Counted from the stretch's first letter, positions 46,171-56,678 are shown. The stretch: DNA of 64,000 nt from Candidatus Paraprochloron terpiosi LD05 (GCA_018141785.1 CP073341.1:2217422-2281421); one strand, 5' to 3'. Program-made: numbers and translations. The notes: generated from the sequence alone by a model not told the origin.

Positions 46171-47640
46171 GTGAAAATTACCCAGAACAAAAGATTAGAA
46201 CCAATAGATCGAGTGGCGATCACCTTTATTATCTTCCTCGGTTTAGTTACTTGTCTCTTAGTCTGGGGTAATCAAGTTTGCGCAACCACTGAGCAATGCT
46301 TTTTGCAAGTTGGTCCCAGAGTCAAAAATTTTAGCTGGTCAGGGAAACAAATAGGAGCGAAAGATACGGCTTTTATCCTCACTTTTGACCGTCCCATGGA
46401 CGAAGCAAGCGTGGCTCAAAACCTGATTATTAATCCCCCTCTACCAGGTAAAATTAGCTGGGCTGGAAGACGACTTGCTTACACTTTAGCAGCCCCTGCA
46501 CCTTATGGCGAAAACTACGAGTTGCGTCTCCGGGGTGCGAGGGAGAAAATAAGAGGGAAAAAGGAGCTAGGAAAGGAAATTCAACCATTTAGCAGTAAAT
46601 TTAGTACTCGCGATCGCGCTTTTGTTTATATCGGTTCTCAAGGAGAGGAAGAGGGCAGGTTAGTACTATACAACTTAACGGAACAGCGGCAAAAGATTCT
46701 CACTCCGGACAATCTTACTGTTATCGATTTTAACATCTATCCCCAGGGAGATCTCATTTTATTTTCCGCTGTACAGTCCAATAAAGTAAATGAGGGATTT
46801 GCTAATAACCAACTTTATACAGTCACCACAACAGACAAAGGGAGTAAAACTGGTGAAATAAAGCTAATTTTAGATAATAAAAATTACCAAAACCTAAAAT
46901 TTGCTTTATCTCCCGACGGTCAAACAATTATCCTGCGTCGAACAAACAAGAAAAATCCAGGTAAATTTGGACTGTGGAAACTATCAGAAAATGGCAAACA
47001 AGAACCTTTAAACAATCAGTCAGGAGGAGATTTTACCATTGCTCCGGACAGTAAAACTCTAGCTTTAGCCTTAGGGGAAGGAATTGCTATCTTGTCATTA
47101 GAACCAAATGCAGAACCCATCGCTTTTTTACCTCAATATGGCAGATTAGTCACATTTTCCCAGAATGGTTCCTTAGCCGCCATGGTAAATTATAATCGGG
47201 ATAATCCGGAATTGCTTTATACCCAGTCTCTGTTTCTCGTCCGGGCTGGAGGAGGAGAAGAAAAACTTTTCTCGACTAACGGTTCCATTCTGGATTGTAA
47301 ATTTAATCCTACTGCTACCATTCTTTACTGTTGGCTCACCCAGTTAGTGGAAGAAACAGAAGAGTATCGGGAACAGCCCTATTTTGCTGCCATTGACTTA
47401 CAGACAAAGGAGATTTTGCCTTTGTTAGTGTTACCCGAATATCAAGATATTAAGATGAGTATGGCTAGGGATGGTTTGGGACTGCTATTTGAGCAAGTCA
47501 TTGCCGACTCTGCTACAGAAGATACTTCCCCAGAGAGGCGGATCTGGTTGTTAATTCCCCCTTCTACCCTCTCAGAATCTGACCAACCCCAATTAGAGCA
47601 GTTGCCTTTAGTGGGTTTTCATCCCCAATGGTTGCCTTAA
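46171..47640 (+). CDS. Membrane-anchored beta-propeller with Ig-like domain
   Basis: A 489-aa protein starting GTG at 46171, 2 bp after the previous stop, so third gene of the operon. One N-terminal transmembrane helix (AITFIIFLGLVTCLLVWG), then a bacterial Ig-like domain (DTAFILTFDRPMDEASV, ENYELRLRGA), then a TolB/WD40-like propeller (NIYPQGDLILFSA, FALSPDGQTIILRR, FNPTATILYCWLT). No catalytic motif. Coupling to the permease pair suggests an extracytoplasmic accessory subunit, which is inference. Confidence 0.82.
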   Translation: MKITQNKRLEPIDRVAITFIIFLGLVTCLLVWGNQVCATTEQCFLQVGPRVKNFSWSGKQIGAKDTAFILTFDRPMDEASVAQNLIINPPLPGKISWAGRRLAYTLAAPAPYGENYELRLRGAREKIRGKKELGKEIQPFSSKFSTRDRAFVYIGSQGEEEGRLVLYNLTEQRQKILTPDNLTVIDFNIYPQGDLILFSAVQSNKVNEGFANNQLYTVTTTDKGSKTGEIKLILDNKNYQNLKFALSPDGQTIILRRTNKKNPGKFGLWKLSENGKQEPLNNQSGGDFTIAPDSKTLALALGEGIAILSLEPNAEPIAFLPQYGRLVTFSQNGSLAAMVNYNRDNPELLYTQSLFLVRAGGGEEKLFSTNGSILDCKFNPTATILYCWLTQLVEETEEYREQPYFAAIDLQTKEILPLLVLPEYQDIKMSMARDGLGLLFEQVIADSATEDTSPERRIWLLIPPSTLSESDQPQLEQLPLVGFHPQWLP

Positions 47641-47659
47641 ATCAGTGACCAGTGTTGAG

Positions 47660-47731
47660 AGCTGGTGGACGGATTTGAACCGACGACCTGCCGCTTACAA
47701 GGCGGATGCTCTACCACTGAGCTACACCAGC
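47660..47731 (-). tRNA. tRNA-Thr (anticodon TGT)
   Basis: Minus-strand cloverleaf: acceptor GCTGGTG pairs with CACCAGC, D arm GCTC AGTGGTA GAGC, anticodon loop CTTGTAA with TGT, and T arm CGTCGGTTCAAATCCGTCC (mismatch-tolerant). The CCA end is not encoded. Confidence 0.95.
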
Positions 47732-47815
47732 AAGAAATACGTATTTATTCCTAGTTTACCATTGTAACCAATTCCCTGGATAATGTCAACGTCAAACCAG
47801 GAAATTGGTTATAAT

Positions 47816-48469
47816 TTACAAAACGATTTTGCTTTCAATTGCCCAGCGGGCTAACTCAGTGCGGTTGCTGAGTTTGGTTTTATTGAGCATGTTGGAAACG
47901 TGGCTTTCAATTGTGCGCTGACTCACTTTGAGTCAGGTGGCGATTTCTCGGTTTCCTATCCCCTGGGCTACCAAATTAACTACTTTTAACTCCCTTGGGG
48001 TCAATGTCACGTCCTTGGGAACTCGGATATGCTTATCAATGTCCAGTCTTTGACTGTTGCTATATTCTCTCAAACGCTTTGCCTGCTTGAGAGTTGATTT
48101 AACTTGGGCTACCAATTCTTCCGGTTCAAATGGTTTGACCATATAAACATCCCCGCCCATATTCAAACCCTTAACCCGATCTTGACTTTGACCTTTAGCG
48201 GAGAGAAACATGACGGGAATCGAGTCAGTGCGGGGATTGTTCCGAATTTGCCCGACAAAAGTATAGCCATCCATTTCTGGCATCATCACATCGCAAATAA
48301 TCATGTCGGGAATGTCCTGCTCTAAAATGTCTAGTGCATAAGCGCCATTTTCAGCAGTGAATACCTGATAACCCCTAAATTCTAGGTAATCCCTAACGAG
48401 TAGAATTAAGTTGGGGTCGTCGTCAATCAGTAAAAGTTTGTTACTATGACCGTGAGCGTTATCTTTCAT
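47816..48469 (-). pseudogene. Response regulator (receiver + LuxR HTH) with in-frame TGA
   Basis: The receiver domain is intact: acidic pocket LLLIDDDPN, phospho-Asp in MIICDVMMPEMDGYTF, and the switch Lys in MVKPFEPEEL. After a linker, the LuxR helix-turn-helix begins (LTPRELKVVNLVAQGIGNRE) and is cut by TGA at the position where an Arg (CGA) is expected. Reading through gives LKVSQRTIESHVSNML and ends KIVL at 47816, a complete HTH. One nonsense change therefore removes the recognition helix. It resembles Rre1/Ycf29-type cyanobacterial regulators; that identity is moderate. Confidence 0.85.
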
Positions 48470-48508
48470 GGCAAATCTTAATTATAATCGGTTTTAACCC
48501 CATTGGAT

Positions 48509-48940
48509 TTAAGAATTTGTTGTTTGTTCTGGCAAGGGATGAATAAGAAAAGCAAATTCTTTTACTATCCTATTCCCAATGAGATGTTCTTGGATAATCC
48601 GTTCGATAATCTCTGGGGTAACGTTACTATACCATACACCTTCTGGATACACTACCATAATCGGGCCGGAAGTGCAAACCCGCAGGCAGTTGGCTTTGGT
48701 GCGAAAAATACAGCTGGACTTTGCGTAGCCCGGACGATCTAGACCTAGTTCTTTTAAGCGTCTTTTCAGATAATCCCACGCATCAGTACCGATTTCCTTG
48801 GGACAGCATTTGGGTTTGGTCTGATCTGCACAGAGAAAAATGTGCCGTTTGATGTGGGTTGAGGGTAGGGTACTGTTTATGATAGAAGCAGAAGTAAGTG
48901 AGTTATTTTTATCTTCTAAACTGGATTCAGTCATACTCAA
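48509..48940 (-). CDS. Thioredoxin-like [2Fe-2S] ferredoxin
   Basis: A 143-aa protein of the NuoE-like ferredoxin family. The cluster ligands are visible in [15 protein letters not shown] and in [18 protein letters not shown], followed by the conserved [15 protein letters not shown]. It carries an N-terminal extension of about 25 polar residues. It lies between the response regulator and cobN on the same strand; a link to corrin or chlorin chemistry is only suggested by position. Confidence 0.9.
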   Translation of the reverse strand: MSMTESSLEDKNNSLTSASIINSTLPSTHIKRHIFLCADQTKPKCCPKEIGTDAWDYLKRRLKELGLDRPGYAKSSCIFRTKANCLRVCTSGPIMVVYPEGVWYSNVTPEIIERIIQEHLIGNRIVKEFAFLIHPLPEQTTNS

Positions 48941-49039
48941 TAGTAAAAATACTTATTTTACAGTAGTCATCTAAACCAAGTATAACCCAAGTCGCTGATG
49001 TTGCACAAATCCAAACCCAACTATCTCTCATGTTCTTCC

Positions 49040-49066
49040 CTCTGTGCCCTCTGCGCCTCTGTGGTT
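49040..49066. repeat. CTCTGCGCCTCTGTGGTT-type repeat
   Basis: CTCTGTGCCCTCTGCGCCTC then TGTGGTT, upstream of the ferredoxin gene and downstream of cobN. Confidence 0.75.
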
Positions 49067-49139
49067 CAATAAAATTAGTTTCCTCAAGGAGACAAAGTCA
49101 AGAAGATTTATTTGGCTATAAACTACGCCGGAGGTTAAT

Positions 49140-52100
49140 TTATTCAATAGAAGCTTCTGCTTGATGGACGATTCCTCGCAACTCATCCAATATCTCATTA
49201 CTAGCAGTTTGCCACAACCTCCTTTGAGACGCTTCTAACAGCCTTTCTGCCATATCTCGCAAAGCCCAAGGATTGGATTTCTGAAGGAATTGCTGCACTT
49301 TTGGAGCCAAAACATAGGCTTCTGCTACCCTTTGATACATATCATCGCGAACACATCTTGTAGTAGCATCATAAGCAAACAAATAATCCACTGTCGCCGC
49401 CATTTCAAAGGCTCCTTTATAACCGTGACGCATCACTCCTGCTATCCATTTGGGGTTAATTACCCGAGAGCGATATACTCTAGCTATCTCAGTACTCAAT
49501 TGCCGCACTTGGGGAACTTCTGGGAGAGAATTATCTCCGAAGTAGGTTTGGGGATTTTTCCCTGTTAGGGTACGAACCGCAACCGTTAAACCTCCTTGAA
49601 ATTGATAATAATCGTCAGAATCGAGAATATCATGTTCTCGATTATCCTGATTGTGTAACACTATTTGCAGTCTTTTTAGTCTCTGTTGAAATGCTTCGGG
49701 AGCACCTACTCCCCAATGCTGGGCATCACTATAGCCATAACTGCTCCAATTGAGATAAGCTCTAGCTAAATCCTCATCTGATGTCCAATTTTGAGCTTCC
49801 ATTAAACCCTGCAAACCAGCACCGTAGGCTCCCGGTTTGGAGCCAAATATGCGCATAGTAGCCCGCGCTGCTGCTTCTTCTGTGGGCAACCCTTGCTGCT
49901 GGCATATTTTCGTCTCTTTTCCCACTTGGGCTGCCAGAGGATTTTCTGCTTCTGTTTCCTCTAAACTAGATACAGCGGTGATGGCTTGACTGACTAAATC
50001 GATTAAATTGGGAAAGCTATCTCGAAAGAAACCGGATATTCTCAGGGTAACATCTACTCTGGGTCGTCCCAACGCTGACGGGGTCAAGATTTCAAAATCC
50101 ACCACTCGTCGGGAAATTCCATCCCAAATGGGTCTTACCCCTAATAAAGCCAATACCTGGGCAATATCGTCTCCTCCTGTGCGCATAGTTGAAGTTCCCC
50201 AAACGGAGATAGCAAGGGTTTGAGGGTATTCGCCGTTTTCTTGAGTGTACCGTTCGATAACTGCTTCTGCTGCTTTCCTACCTACTTCCCAAGCAGTTTC
50301 TGTGGGAATAGCCCGGATATCTACGGAGTAGAAATTCCGTCCTGTGGGTAAAACTTCTGGTCTTCCTCTAGTAGGTGCTCCCGCTGCCCCACTAGGTACA
50401 TATTTACCATCTAATCCTCGTAACAAATTGCTAATTTCTTGATTAGTTTGTTCTAGGGCAGGGAGAAGATACCTCTCTATCCATTCTAGTTCTTTGAGGG
50501 TATTTTCTCCAGGGGGATTAATTTTCCGTTTCCTAATAATCCCTTCAATTAACTCCTCAGCTTGTTCCCCTCTCCGCGCCTCTGCGCCTCTGGGTGAAAC
50601 CTCCAAATCTCGTGCGATCGCCCTACTTAAACCCAACCTTTCCCCCGTCGGAAAACGAGCAATCGCCGCTATTAAATCTCGTAGTTGCCTACCTTGGGGC
50701 ATTTGGCCAAAAATATGCAAACCATCTCTAATTTGAGCGTCTTTTAAGGCACACAAGTAACTATCGGCGAGGGTGAGAAATTGATCTAAGGAGTTCTTAT
50801 CTATTGTATCACATCCCAAATCTTTGTCAAGGTGAGATTGAGTAACTAGATTTAAGATGCGATCGCCTATTATGGTTAATCGGGATGGATCTAAACTTTG
50901 GGCTTCATAATACTCATCTATTAAAGCTTCTAATTGCTGCAAATTGCCATAGAGTTCAGCCCGCGTCATGGGGGGTGTTAAATGGTCGATAATAACCGCC
51001 TGGGAGCGGCGTTTAGCTTGGGAACCTTCCCCCGGATCGTTAACAATAAAGGGGGAAAAGTTGGGTAGAGTGAGTAGGGCTATTTCTGGGTAACAATGAG
51101 AGGAGAGGGCGATACTTTTACCAGGTAACCATTCTAAGTTACCATGTTTACCTAAATGGATAATACCATGAGCGCGGAAATGTTCCCTCAACCAATAGTA
51201 ATAAGCTAAATAATCGTGGGTTGGTTCTAAATCGGGAGCGTGATAATTTAAACTGGGATCCTTGTCATATCCTCTCGAAGGTTGGATCCCAATAAAGATA
51301 TTTCCTAGTTGAATTCCTGGAATATGGTAACCGCTGATGATTGCGAAGCTTTGCGAAGCTTTGCGAAGCAACCGCCCTTGGCGTCCCGCTTGCGTCCCGC
51401 CCTTGGCGTCCGCAGATAAACGCTGATTTTTAGTATGAATTTTGTCCCAGCGATCGCCTATTTCTTGTTGGATTTTCTCTGGTAAACTGGAGAAGTATGT
51501 GTTATAATCTTCTTGAGGTAGATATTGATTGACGGGACGGAATGCTTTGCTTTCTGGATCGTTGGTTATACCAGCAGTTAAACGAGCAATTAATTCATCC
51601 CCATTACTGGGAATATCCTGGACAAAATAACCTGCTGCTTGTAAACTTTCCAGGATAGCGATACAACTTGCGGGAGTATCTAAACCCACTCCGTTGGCAA
51701 TTCTGCCATTTTTATTGGGGTAATTAGCTAAAATGAGGGCAATTTTCCTTTCTTTTGTAGGTGTATTAGTTAACCGCAACCAATTAACAGTTAAATCAGC
51801 CACAAAATTAACCCGCTCCCTGTGGGGTTGATATACCACTACATCGGTTTCCAAATCTTGATTGCTAGTTTGGACAGATTTAAAAGAAATAGGGCGAGTA
51901 ATAATCCTCCCATCTACTTCTGGTAAAGCTACATTCATAGCTACATCTCGCGGTGTTAATCCTTGGTAACTAGACTCCCACTGTTCTCTAGTACTACCAC
52001 TGAGGATTACTTGTAACACAGGGACATCCAGTTTTTGCCACAATTCGAGTTTCGGCGTCTCCTGGTTCAGTTTAGCGACGGAAAAACTGGTAGTATTGAG

Positions 52101-52847
52101 GAGGATTTGCACATCTTGTAAATAGGAAAGTAATTCTGCTTGTACCTCACCATCCCCCAGAGAAGAGACAAAGACAGCAAGGGGAGATAAATTTCGTTCT
52201 TCCAATGCTAGAATGAGACTATCTATAGGTAAAGTATTTCCAGCTAAATAATGGGAGCGATAAAAGATAATCCCCACTTGGTGGGTGGTTTTGGATCCTT
52301 TGTAATAAAGTCCAATGCGAGGTACTACTTGAGGAGGAGGAGGGTTATAGGAAGTTGTGAGAGAAACATCCGCCACAAATTGAAGAGCGTGAACTAAATT
52401 ATCAACACCAGACTCCACGAAATAGCGCCACAAGGAATGAACAGCGGTGAGAGAAACAGTGGAATGACTAATTAAATCAGGATCGGGGCGATCGTCTCCT
52501 GGTAAGACATATAAAGCAGCCCCGGTCTCTTCTACAGTTTCCTTGACTACTTCTAACCCATAGGACCAATAAGAACGTCCCCCCAGTAAACGAAGGATAA
52601 TTACCTTAGCTTGAGTTAAAACAGTATCTGCGTAACTATCGATACTCAGCTGTTGTTGAAGTTGGAGGAGGTTCAGGGTTCGCAGCGGTGGAAACTCAGT
52701 TGGGAGGTGAGACACTGCTGCATTAAGGATTTGAATATCCGTGTCTGCTGCGGTTAGGATTATAATAGGGGCGGGAGTTTGTTCTACAATAATGACTCCT
52801 TCTGAGTTAGGTTGCCAACCTCCTGGAGTAGCGGCGATCCGGTGCAT
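49140..52847 (-). CDS. cobN: CobN-type cobaltochelatase large subunit
   Basis: A 1235-aa member of the CobN/ChlH family that inserts Co2+ into hydrogenobyrinate a,c-diamide with ATPase partners. Family landmarks: LRLLGGRSYWSYGLE, IHLGKHGNLEWLPGKSIAL, GADDIAQVLALLGV-like GGDDIAQVLALLGVRPIW, VDVTLRISGFFRDSFPNLI and PEAFQQRL. Two foreign repeats are built into the reading frame: one near 51337-51432 giving a basic stretch (AKGGTQAGRQGRLLRKAS), another near 50569-50600 giving RGAEARRGEQ. Both keep the frame open. Start ATG at 52847. Confidence 0.94.
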   Translation of the reverse strand: MHRIAATPGGWQPNSEGVIIVEQTPAPIIILTAADTDIQILNAAVSHLPTEFPPLRTLNLLQLQQQLSIDSYADTVLTQAKVIILRLLGGRSYWSYGLEVVKETVEETGAALYVLPGDDRPDPDLISHSTVSLTAVHSLWRYFVESGVDNLVHALQFVADVSLTTSYNPPPPQVVPRIGLYYKGSKTTHQVGIIFYRSHYLAGNTLPIDSLILALEERNLSPLAVFVSSLGDGEVQAELLSYLQDVQILLNTTSFSVAKLNQETPKLELWQKLDVPVLQVILSGSTREQWESSYQGLTPRDVAMNVALPEVDGRIITRPISFKSVQTSNQDLETDVVVYQPHRERVNFVADLTVNWLRLTNTPTKERKIALILANYPNKNGRIANGVGLDTPASCIAILESLQAAGYFVQDIPSNGDELIARLTAGITNDPESKAFRPVNQYLPQEDYNTYFSSLPEKIQQEIGDRWDKIHTKNQRLSADAKGGTQAGRQGRLLRKASQSFAIISGYHIPGIQLGNIFIGIQPSRGYDKDPSLNYHAPDLEPTHDYLAYYYWLREHFRAHGIIHLGKHGNLEWLPGKSIALSSHCYPEIALLTLPNFSPFIVNDPGEGSQAKRRSQAVIIDHLTPPMTRAELYGNLQQLEALIDEYYEAQSLDPSRLTIIGDRILNLVTQSHLDKDLGCDTIDKNSLDQFLTLADSYLCALKDAQIRDGLHIFGQMPQGRQLRDLIAAIARFPTGERLGLSRAIARDLEVSPRGAEARRGEQAEELIEGIIRKRKINPPGENTLKELEWIERYLLPALEQTNQEISNLLRGLDGKYVPSGAAGAPTRGRPEVLPTGRNFYSVDIRAIPTETAWEVGRKAAEAVIERYTQENGEYPQTLAISVWGTSTMRTGGDDIAQVLALLGVRPIWDGISRRVVDFEILTPSALGRPRVDVTLRISGFFRDSFPNLIDLVSQAITAVSSLEETEAENPLAAQVGKETKICQQQGLPTEEAAARATMRIFGSKPGAYGAGLQGLMEAQNWTSDEDLARAYLNWSSYGYSDAQHWGVGAPEAFQQRLKRLQIVLHNQDNREHDILDSDDYYQFQGGLTVAVRTLTGKNPQTYFGDNSLPEVPQVRQLSTEIARVYRSRVINPKWIAGVMRHGYKGAFEMAATVDYLFAYDATTRCVRDDMYQRVAEAYVLAPKVQQFLQKSNPWALRDMAERLLEASQRRLWQTASNEILDELRGIVHQAEASIE

Positions 52848-52925
52848 ATAATAATCAGTAATTTTAGATATTATTTATCTTACCATGGTAAACAAATCTC
52901 AACCAAAATATCTCTCATATTCTTC

Positions 52926-52953
52926 CCTCTGCGCCCTCTGCGCCTCTGCGGTT
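52926..52953. repeat. CTCTGCGCCTCTGCGGTT-type repeat
   Basis: CTCTGCGCCCTCTGCGCCTC then TGCGGTT in the spacer upstream of cobN. The following 52960-53052 holds no recognisable gene. Confidence 0.75.
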
Positions 52954-53872
52954 AAATAATGAAAATTGCCTGGTGGAACCCAAGCACAAACAGCTGGAAA
53001 GATTATAAAAACCCACATCAACGGATTGTGGTGAGCGATACCCACCCTACTATTAGACCATAAAATCCAATTGGAAAATGGCATCATTGAAGTCGTTATC
53101 ACTAATGCTTAAGTTACTGGGCAAATCTTCAAAGCCGAAGATATTATTGCCACGGGACTGCAAGTGAGCTGCACCATCAGGGTTTGCATCTAAGAAGGCA
53201 AAGTAAGCCACCAGATCCTCACGGAAGTCAGCTGGATCATTGAAAACTCCATCTGATTCGGCATTTTCAGCATTGATAAAGCCCTCAAAACCTATGGCTC
53301 CACCGTTGGCAATGACAAAAGGAGCGTAGAATCGGCCCCCTTCCAGGAGGACATCATCGAATTGTTCCGCTGTTGTATTGCGATTGGGATCACCGGAAGA
53401 ACCGGCGAGGAGCTCGAAAGAATCTACCCGATTTGTCAAGGCTAGTTGTGCATACCGGGATGGATCGTCGGACGGTAGCAGCACTGTACCATCTTCTAGG
53501 AGGATACCACCATTGGCATTCGCAACTTCGTAGAGTCCAACCAGGTTATCGAATTCGGCGTCACTTCCCAGTTCCCGAACACCATTGGTGAGTTGAGTGG
53601 TAACCTGGATACCGTTTCCTGCCGGAGTCAGGTTATAAGCAAACATAGTGCTAATGAGATCTGCACTATCAACCTCAAATTCAATGGTAGGGGATTGGGG
53701 CGCGACAATCTGACCCCGAATTTCCCCATCAGGAAACTCGTTAGTTTGAAGATTGAGGTAAAGCTCCACATCTTCTCCCGATCCTGCACCCCGAATTATT
53801 AGAGTCGAGGGAGCTGCCACGCAGCTCGCCCCTCTCCTACGAACTGTACGTGAAACTTTCGCCTCATACAGC

Positions 53873-55636
53873 TCAGGTGCTTCTATGCCAATGGGAGGCG
53901 TGCTTCCGTAGACCGTCCTTAATACGCTTGCGATGTATTGCTTGCGCCTGGTGACACTCACGGTGGAGGGCAACTAGATTCTTACGTTTCCAGTTGTTAT
54001 GGTTGCCATCGATGTGGTGCAACTCCACGGCTCCATCCATCTCCATAAACAATCTGTTGCAATGCTGACATTTGCCCTTCTGTCGCTTAATAGCATCAGC
54101 GGTTGGCCCACTGTACAGTTTGGAATTCCGACCAACCCAATAGGAAATGTTCCCATCGTAGGGTGAGGCATCACCTTTGACCCCCGCCATTAATCAATGC
54201 CGGGGGTCGTTGACTTTCCAGGGAATTGCTGGGAAAGCAATATGTACCTGCTCACTGGTGAGCTGTCGTTTGGCCGCCCCTTGGGGTTTAATCCCCTTAG
54301 TGGCGAGCCGTCGTGCTTTCTCTGCTTCCATAGTCGCCATCCTGCGCTTTTCAGCTCTCAATTTGTGCCATACCCATTGTTTGAGTGACCATAGCAAATG
54401 CTGAACGAGTATCGCAGTTTGAGTGATTCTGGCGACCGCCTCGGACTTGTGACTCTATCCTTTTCAGACGAGCTTCCGTGGTCATACCACAATTCCTGAG
54501 TAGCTTTAACCTTGGCCTTTATGTCTACATAATTTTTGGAACTCGGTGTTGATTTGAATACTTCACGGGAATTCACCCGAAAGCGCCACCCTAGGAAGTC
54601 AAACCCATCCGTAGCTTTACTCACCTTAGTCTTGGCTTCGTTGATTTTTAGCCCTCTGGACTCCAGGAATTTGTCTATATCTTCCCTTAGCCGCGTGGTG
54701 TCAGCTTCGGTTTTACAGATAAAGACCGCGTCATCCGCGTAACGGATACCCCTTATGAATGCGTTGGTGCGCCTTTTCTTCCATTGGTCTGACCCTAGGT
54801 TTTCAAATCCATCTAAGGCGATATTGGCCAGTAGTGGCGAGATGACCCCGCCTTGGGGCGTACCTTTAATACTGGAGGGGTATTCACCACGGACGCCAGC
54901 TTTCACAGCAAGTTTGAGACCTTTGAGAGCCTCTTTTGGTAAAACTACTCCTCTGAGCATGACCTCATGGCTTATCTCATCGAAGCATAAGAGGGATGTC
55001 TGTTTCCAAGACCAGCTTGTTCTTACCATTTGCTTGGCTGTTTAGATTCTGGAAAATCAGCTTTTGTGCGTCCGCAGTACAGCGACCGGGTCTGAAGCCG
55101 TAGCTCCTTTCTCCGGCAGTTGCTTCATAGGCTGGCTCCGCTGCTAACTTGAGCAACGCTTGCCACGCCCGGTCAGCTATTGTAGGGATGCCTAGACCCC
55201 TTACTTTGCCGTTAGGCTTGGGGATATTAACCCTTCTCAGTTGCTGGTGTCTCCAGTGGTACCAGTTTATTGCAGCCTCTGACATAACACTAGACGCTCT
55301 CTGGTAGAGAGTGCGGTTTTACCATCAACTCCGGCGGGGGACTTACGCCCTTGATTGAGCTGTGTTACTTGTTTGACGGCCCTAGCTCTGGGCTGCACGG
55401 CTTTGTAATAGGAGCCGTTGTAAGCGTTTGACTTTGGCTTTTTGATTGTCTTTTTGCGCTTTGAAGATGCACCTCTGTAACCGAAACACCTGACCCCGGA
55501 ATCGCTTCCAAGGTAGGTCTTTCCAGACATCGTCAGCCCGTCGGCTAGTCCTCCCCATTAGCAGGAATGCTGTCAAATGGAGTCTCATAGCTCATAGGCT
55601 GCGGTATTCGATTGGAGTTTGGTTAGTGATAGTCAC
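53873..55636 (-). pseudogene. ltrA: Intron C maturase/reverse transcriptase, broken
   Basis: GTG-start region at 55636 followed soon by TGA, a shift near 55390, a one-base insertion at ETDI(SKC)FDEI near 54985, a shift near 54480 and the family 1 palindrome at 54181-54206. Recognisable parts: RGLGIPTIADRAWQALLKLA, GTPQGGVISPLLANIALD, RYADDAVF, DFLGWRFRVNSREVFKS and the HNH CQHCNRLF...ELHHIDGNHNN. At the GRKSP site it reads AGVDG in frame, unlike introns A and B. Confidence 0.9.
54181..54206. repeat. Palindromic cassette, family 1 (intron C, inside maturase)
   Basis: 26 nt identical to the intron D copies. On the minus strand it sits between GACC and GGTC; intron B has GACC ACGCGAT GGTC, so only the loop was replaced. 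Confidence 0.93.
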
Positions 55637-56140
55637 AGATTGGCGACCTTATTCGCTCTGATAATTACATTGGGTCTCTTCTCTGTAGAAACCTTCGGGT
55701 AGTTACACCCTTCTTACCCTCGCTCTTCCGATAGGCCGTTAATCAGGCGACCCCACCACCTCACATGTCGGGCTTGGAGTCCCCTGCTTCAGTGGAAGTC
55801 GAGCGAGTTTTTACTCGTTGGGAATGAACTATTGTTATGAACCCTTGGGATTCATCCATTGGGCCATCACCAACTCAGGAATGTAAGTACCTGACGATAG
55901 TCTTACGAGTTTCTTTCGGTATCTTTTCTGCTCTAAAGCGGTTTGGCAGTGTCCTTTATTAGGTCTTTTCTCAGATGATTCACGTTAAGTTATCCCGGTG
56001 TTCTCCCTGTTAGCGGTGTTACCGACGACACCGAAGGTGCCGCCCAAGGCGTCCCGCTCGTCAGCTCCAGTCCCGCCCTGCTGCCAGCTTCCGCCTGGTG
56101 ATTAACCTCACGGTGGCCAGGTAAGGATTCACGTGATTCC

Positions 56141-56170
56141 CCTGCTCCTGCGCAGCCGCGCCTGAGCAGG
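56141..56170. repeat. Palindromic cassette, family 2 (intron C)
   Basis: 30 nt, CCTGCTCCTGCGCAG CCGCGCCTGAGCAGG, reverse complement of 41086-41115. Confidence 0.9.
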
Positions 56171-56348
56171 CGGGAGAGGCTCGGTTACACGATTTCTGAC
56201 CGTGCCCTCACTCTCATAGTTCATTCAGTTGTCAAGGTTCGGTAATCACTACCTTAGAGGTTCGGTGACCCTGTTTGAGTCACTTAATTTCTCTCGCGTT
56301 TCCCTTATGGGTCTCGCGTTCAGGTAGGAATCGTTTGTCCGTTTTCAG

Positions 56349-56373
56349 CCCCCGGCATCCGTGATGGCGGGGG
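56349..56373. repeat. Palindromic cassette, family 1 variant (intron C, domain I)
   Basis: 25 nt, CCCCCGGCAT CCGTG ATGGCGGGGG. Introns A, B and D have an ACCGAAAGG hairpin with a GAAA loop at this place, between AGCY and RGCT arms. Confidence 0.92.
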
Positions 56374-56678
56374 CTTAGATTATCGGAGACGATGTCCCGG
56401 TAACCAGGCTCCTGCTTATGTTTGGCTTACGCCGCGACCTTCACAGGAAACGAGCCGCACTCGTCAACAAAATCAGTCAACGGAGCATTCGCATCGGTAT
56501 CTGTCACCTCCCAAGCTCCGGTAATACTGGTGGAGCCATCTGGGTTGAGGACGACTGTCAAATCATCCGTATCCTGTGCTGGACCAATCAAACCAAAGAC
56601 AACGTCGCCATTTTCTCCCCTCGCAGCATTTTGAAAATTGAGGGAGGTGACATCATCACCTTTGACTCTCTCCGCTCA

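Larger units (their letters stand above)
53798..56460 (-). mobile_element. Group II intron C, 2.66 kb, sense in the CHRD gene
   Basis: Minus-strand ends: GTGCGGCTCGTTTCCTGTG at 56460 and CTCGACTCTAAT at 53798, identical in type to intron B. Domain V is at 53841-53874. The intron lies in the same orientation as the host gene and host codons rejoin in frame. It carries a broken maturase and cassettes at 54181-54206, 56141-56170 and 56349-56373, plus an expanded stem near 56260-56320. Confidence 0.93.
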
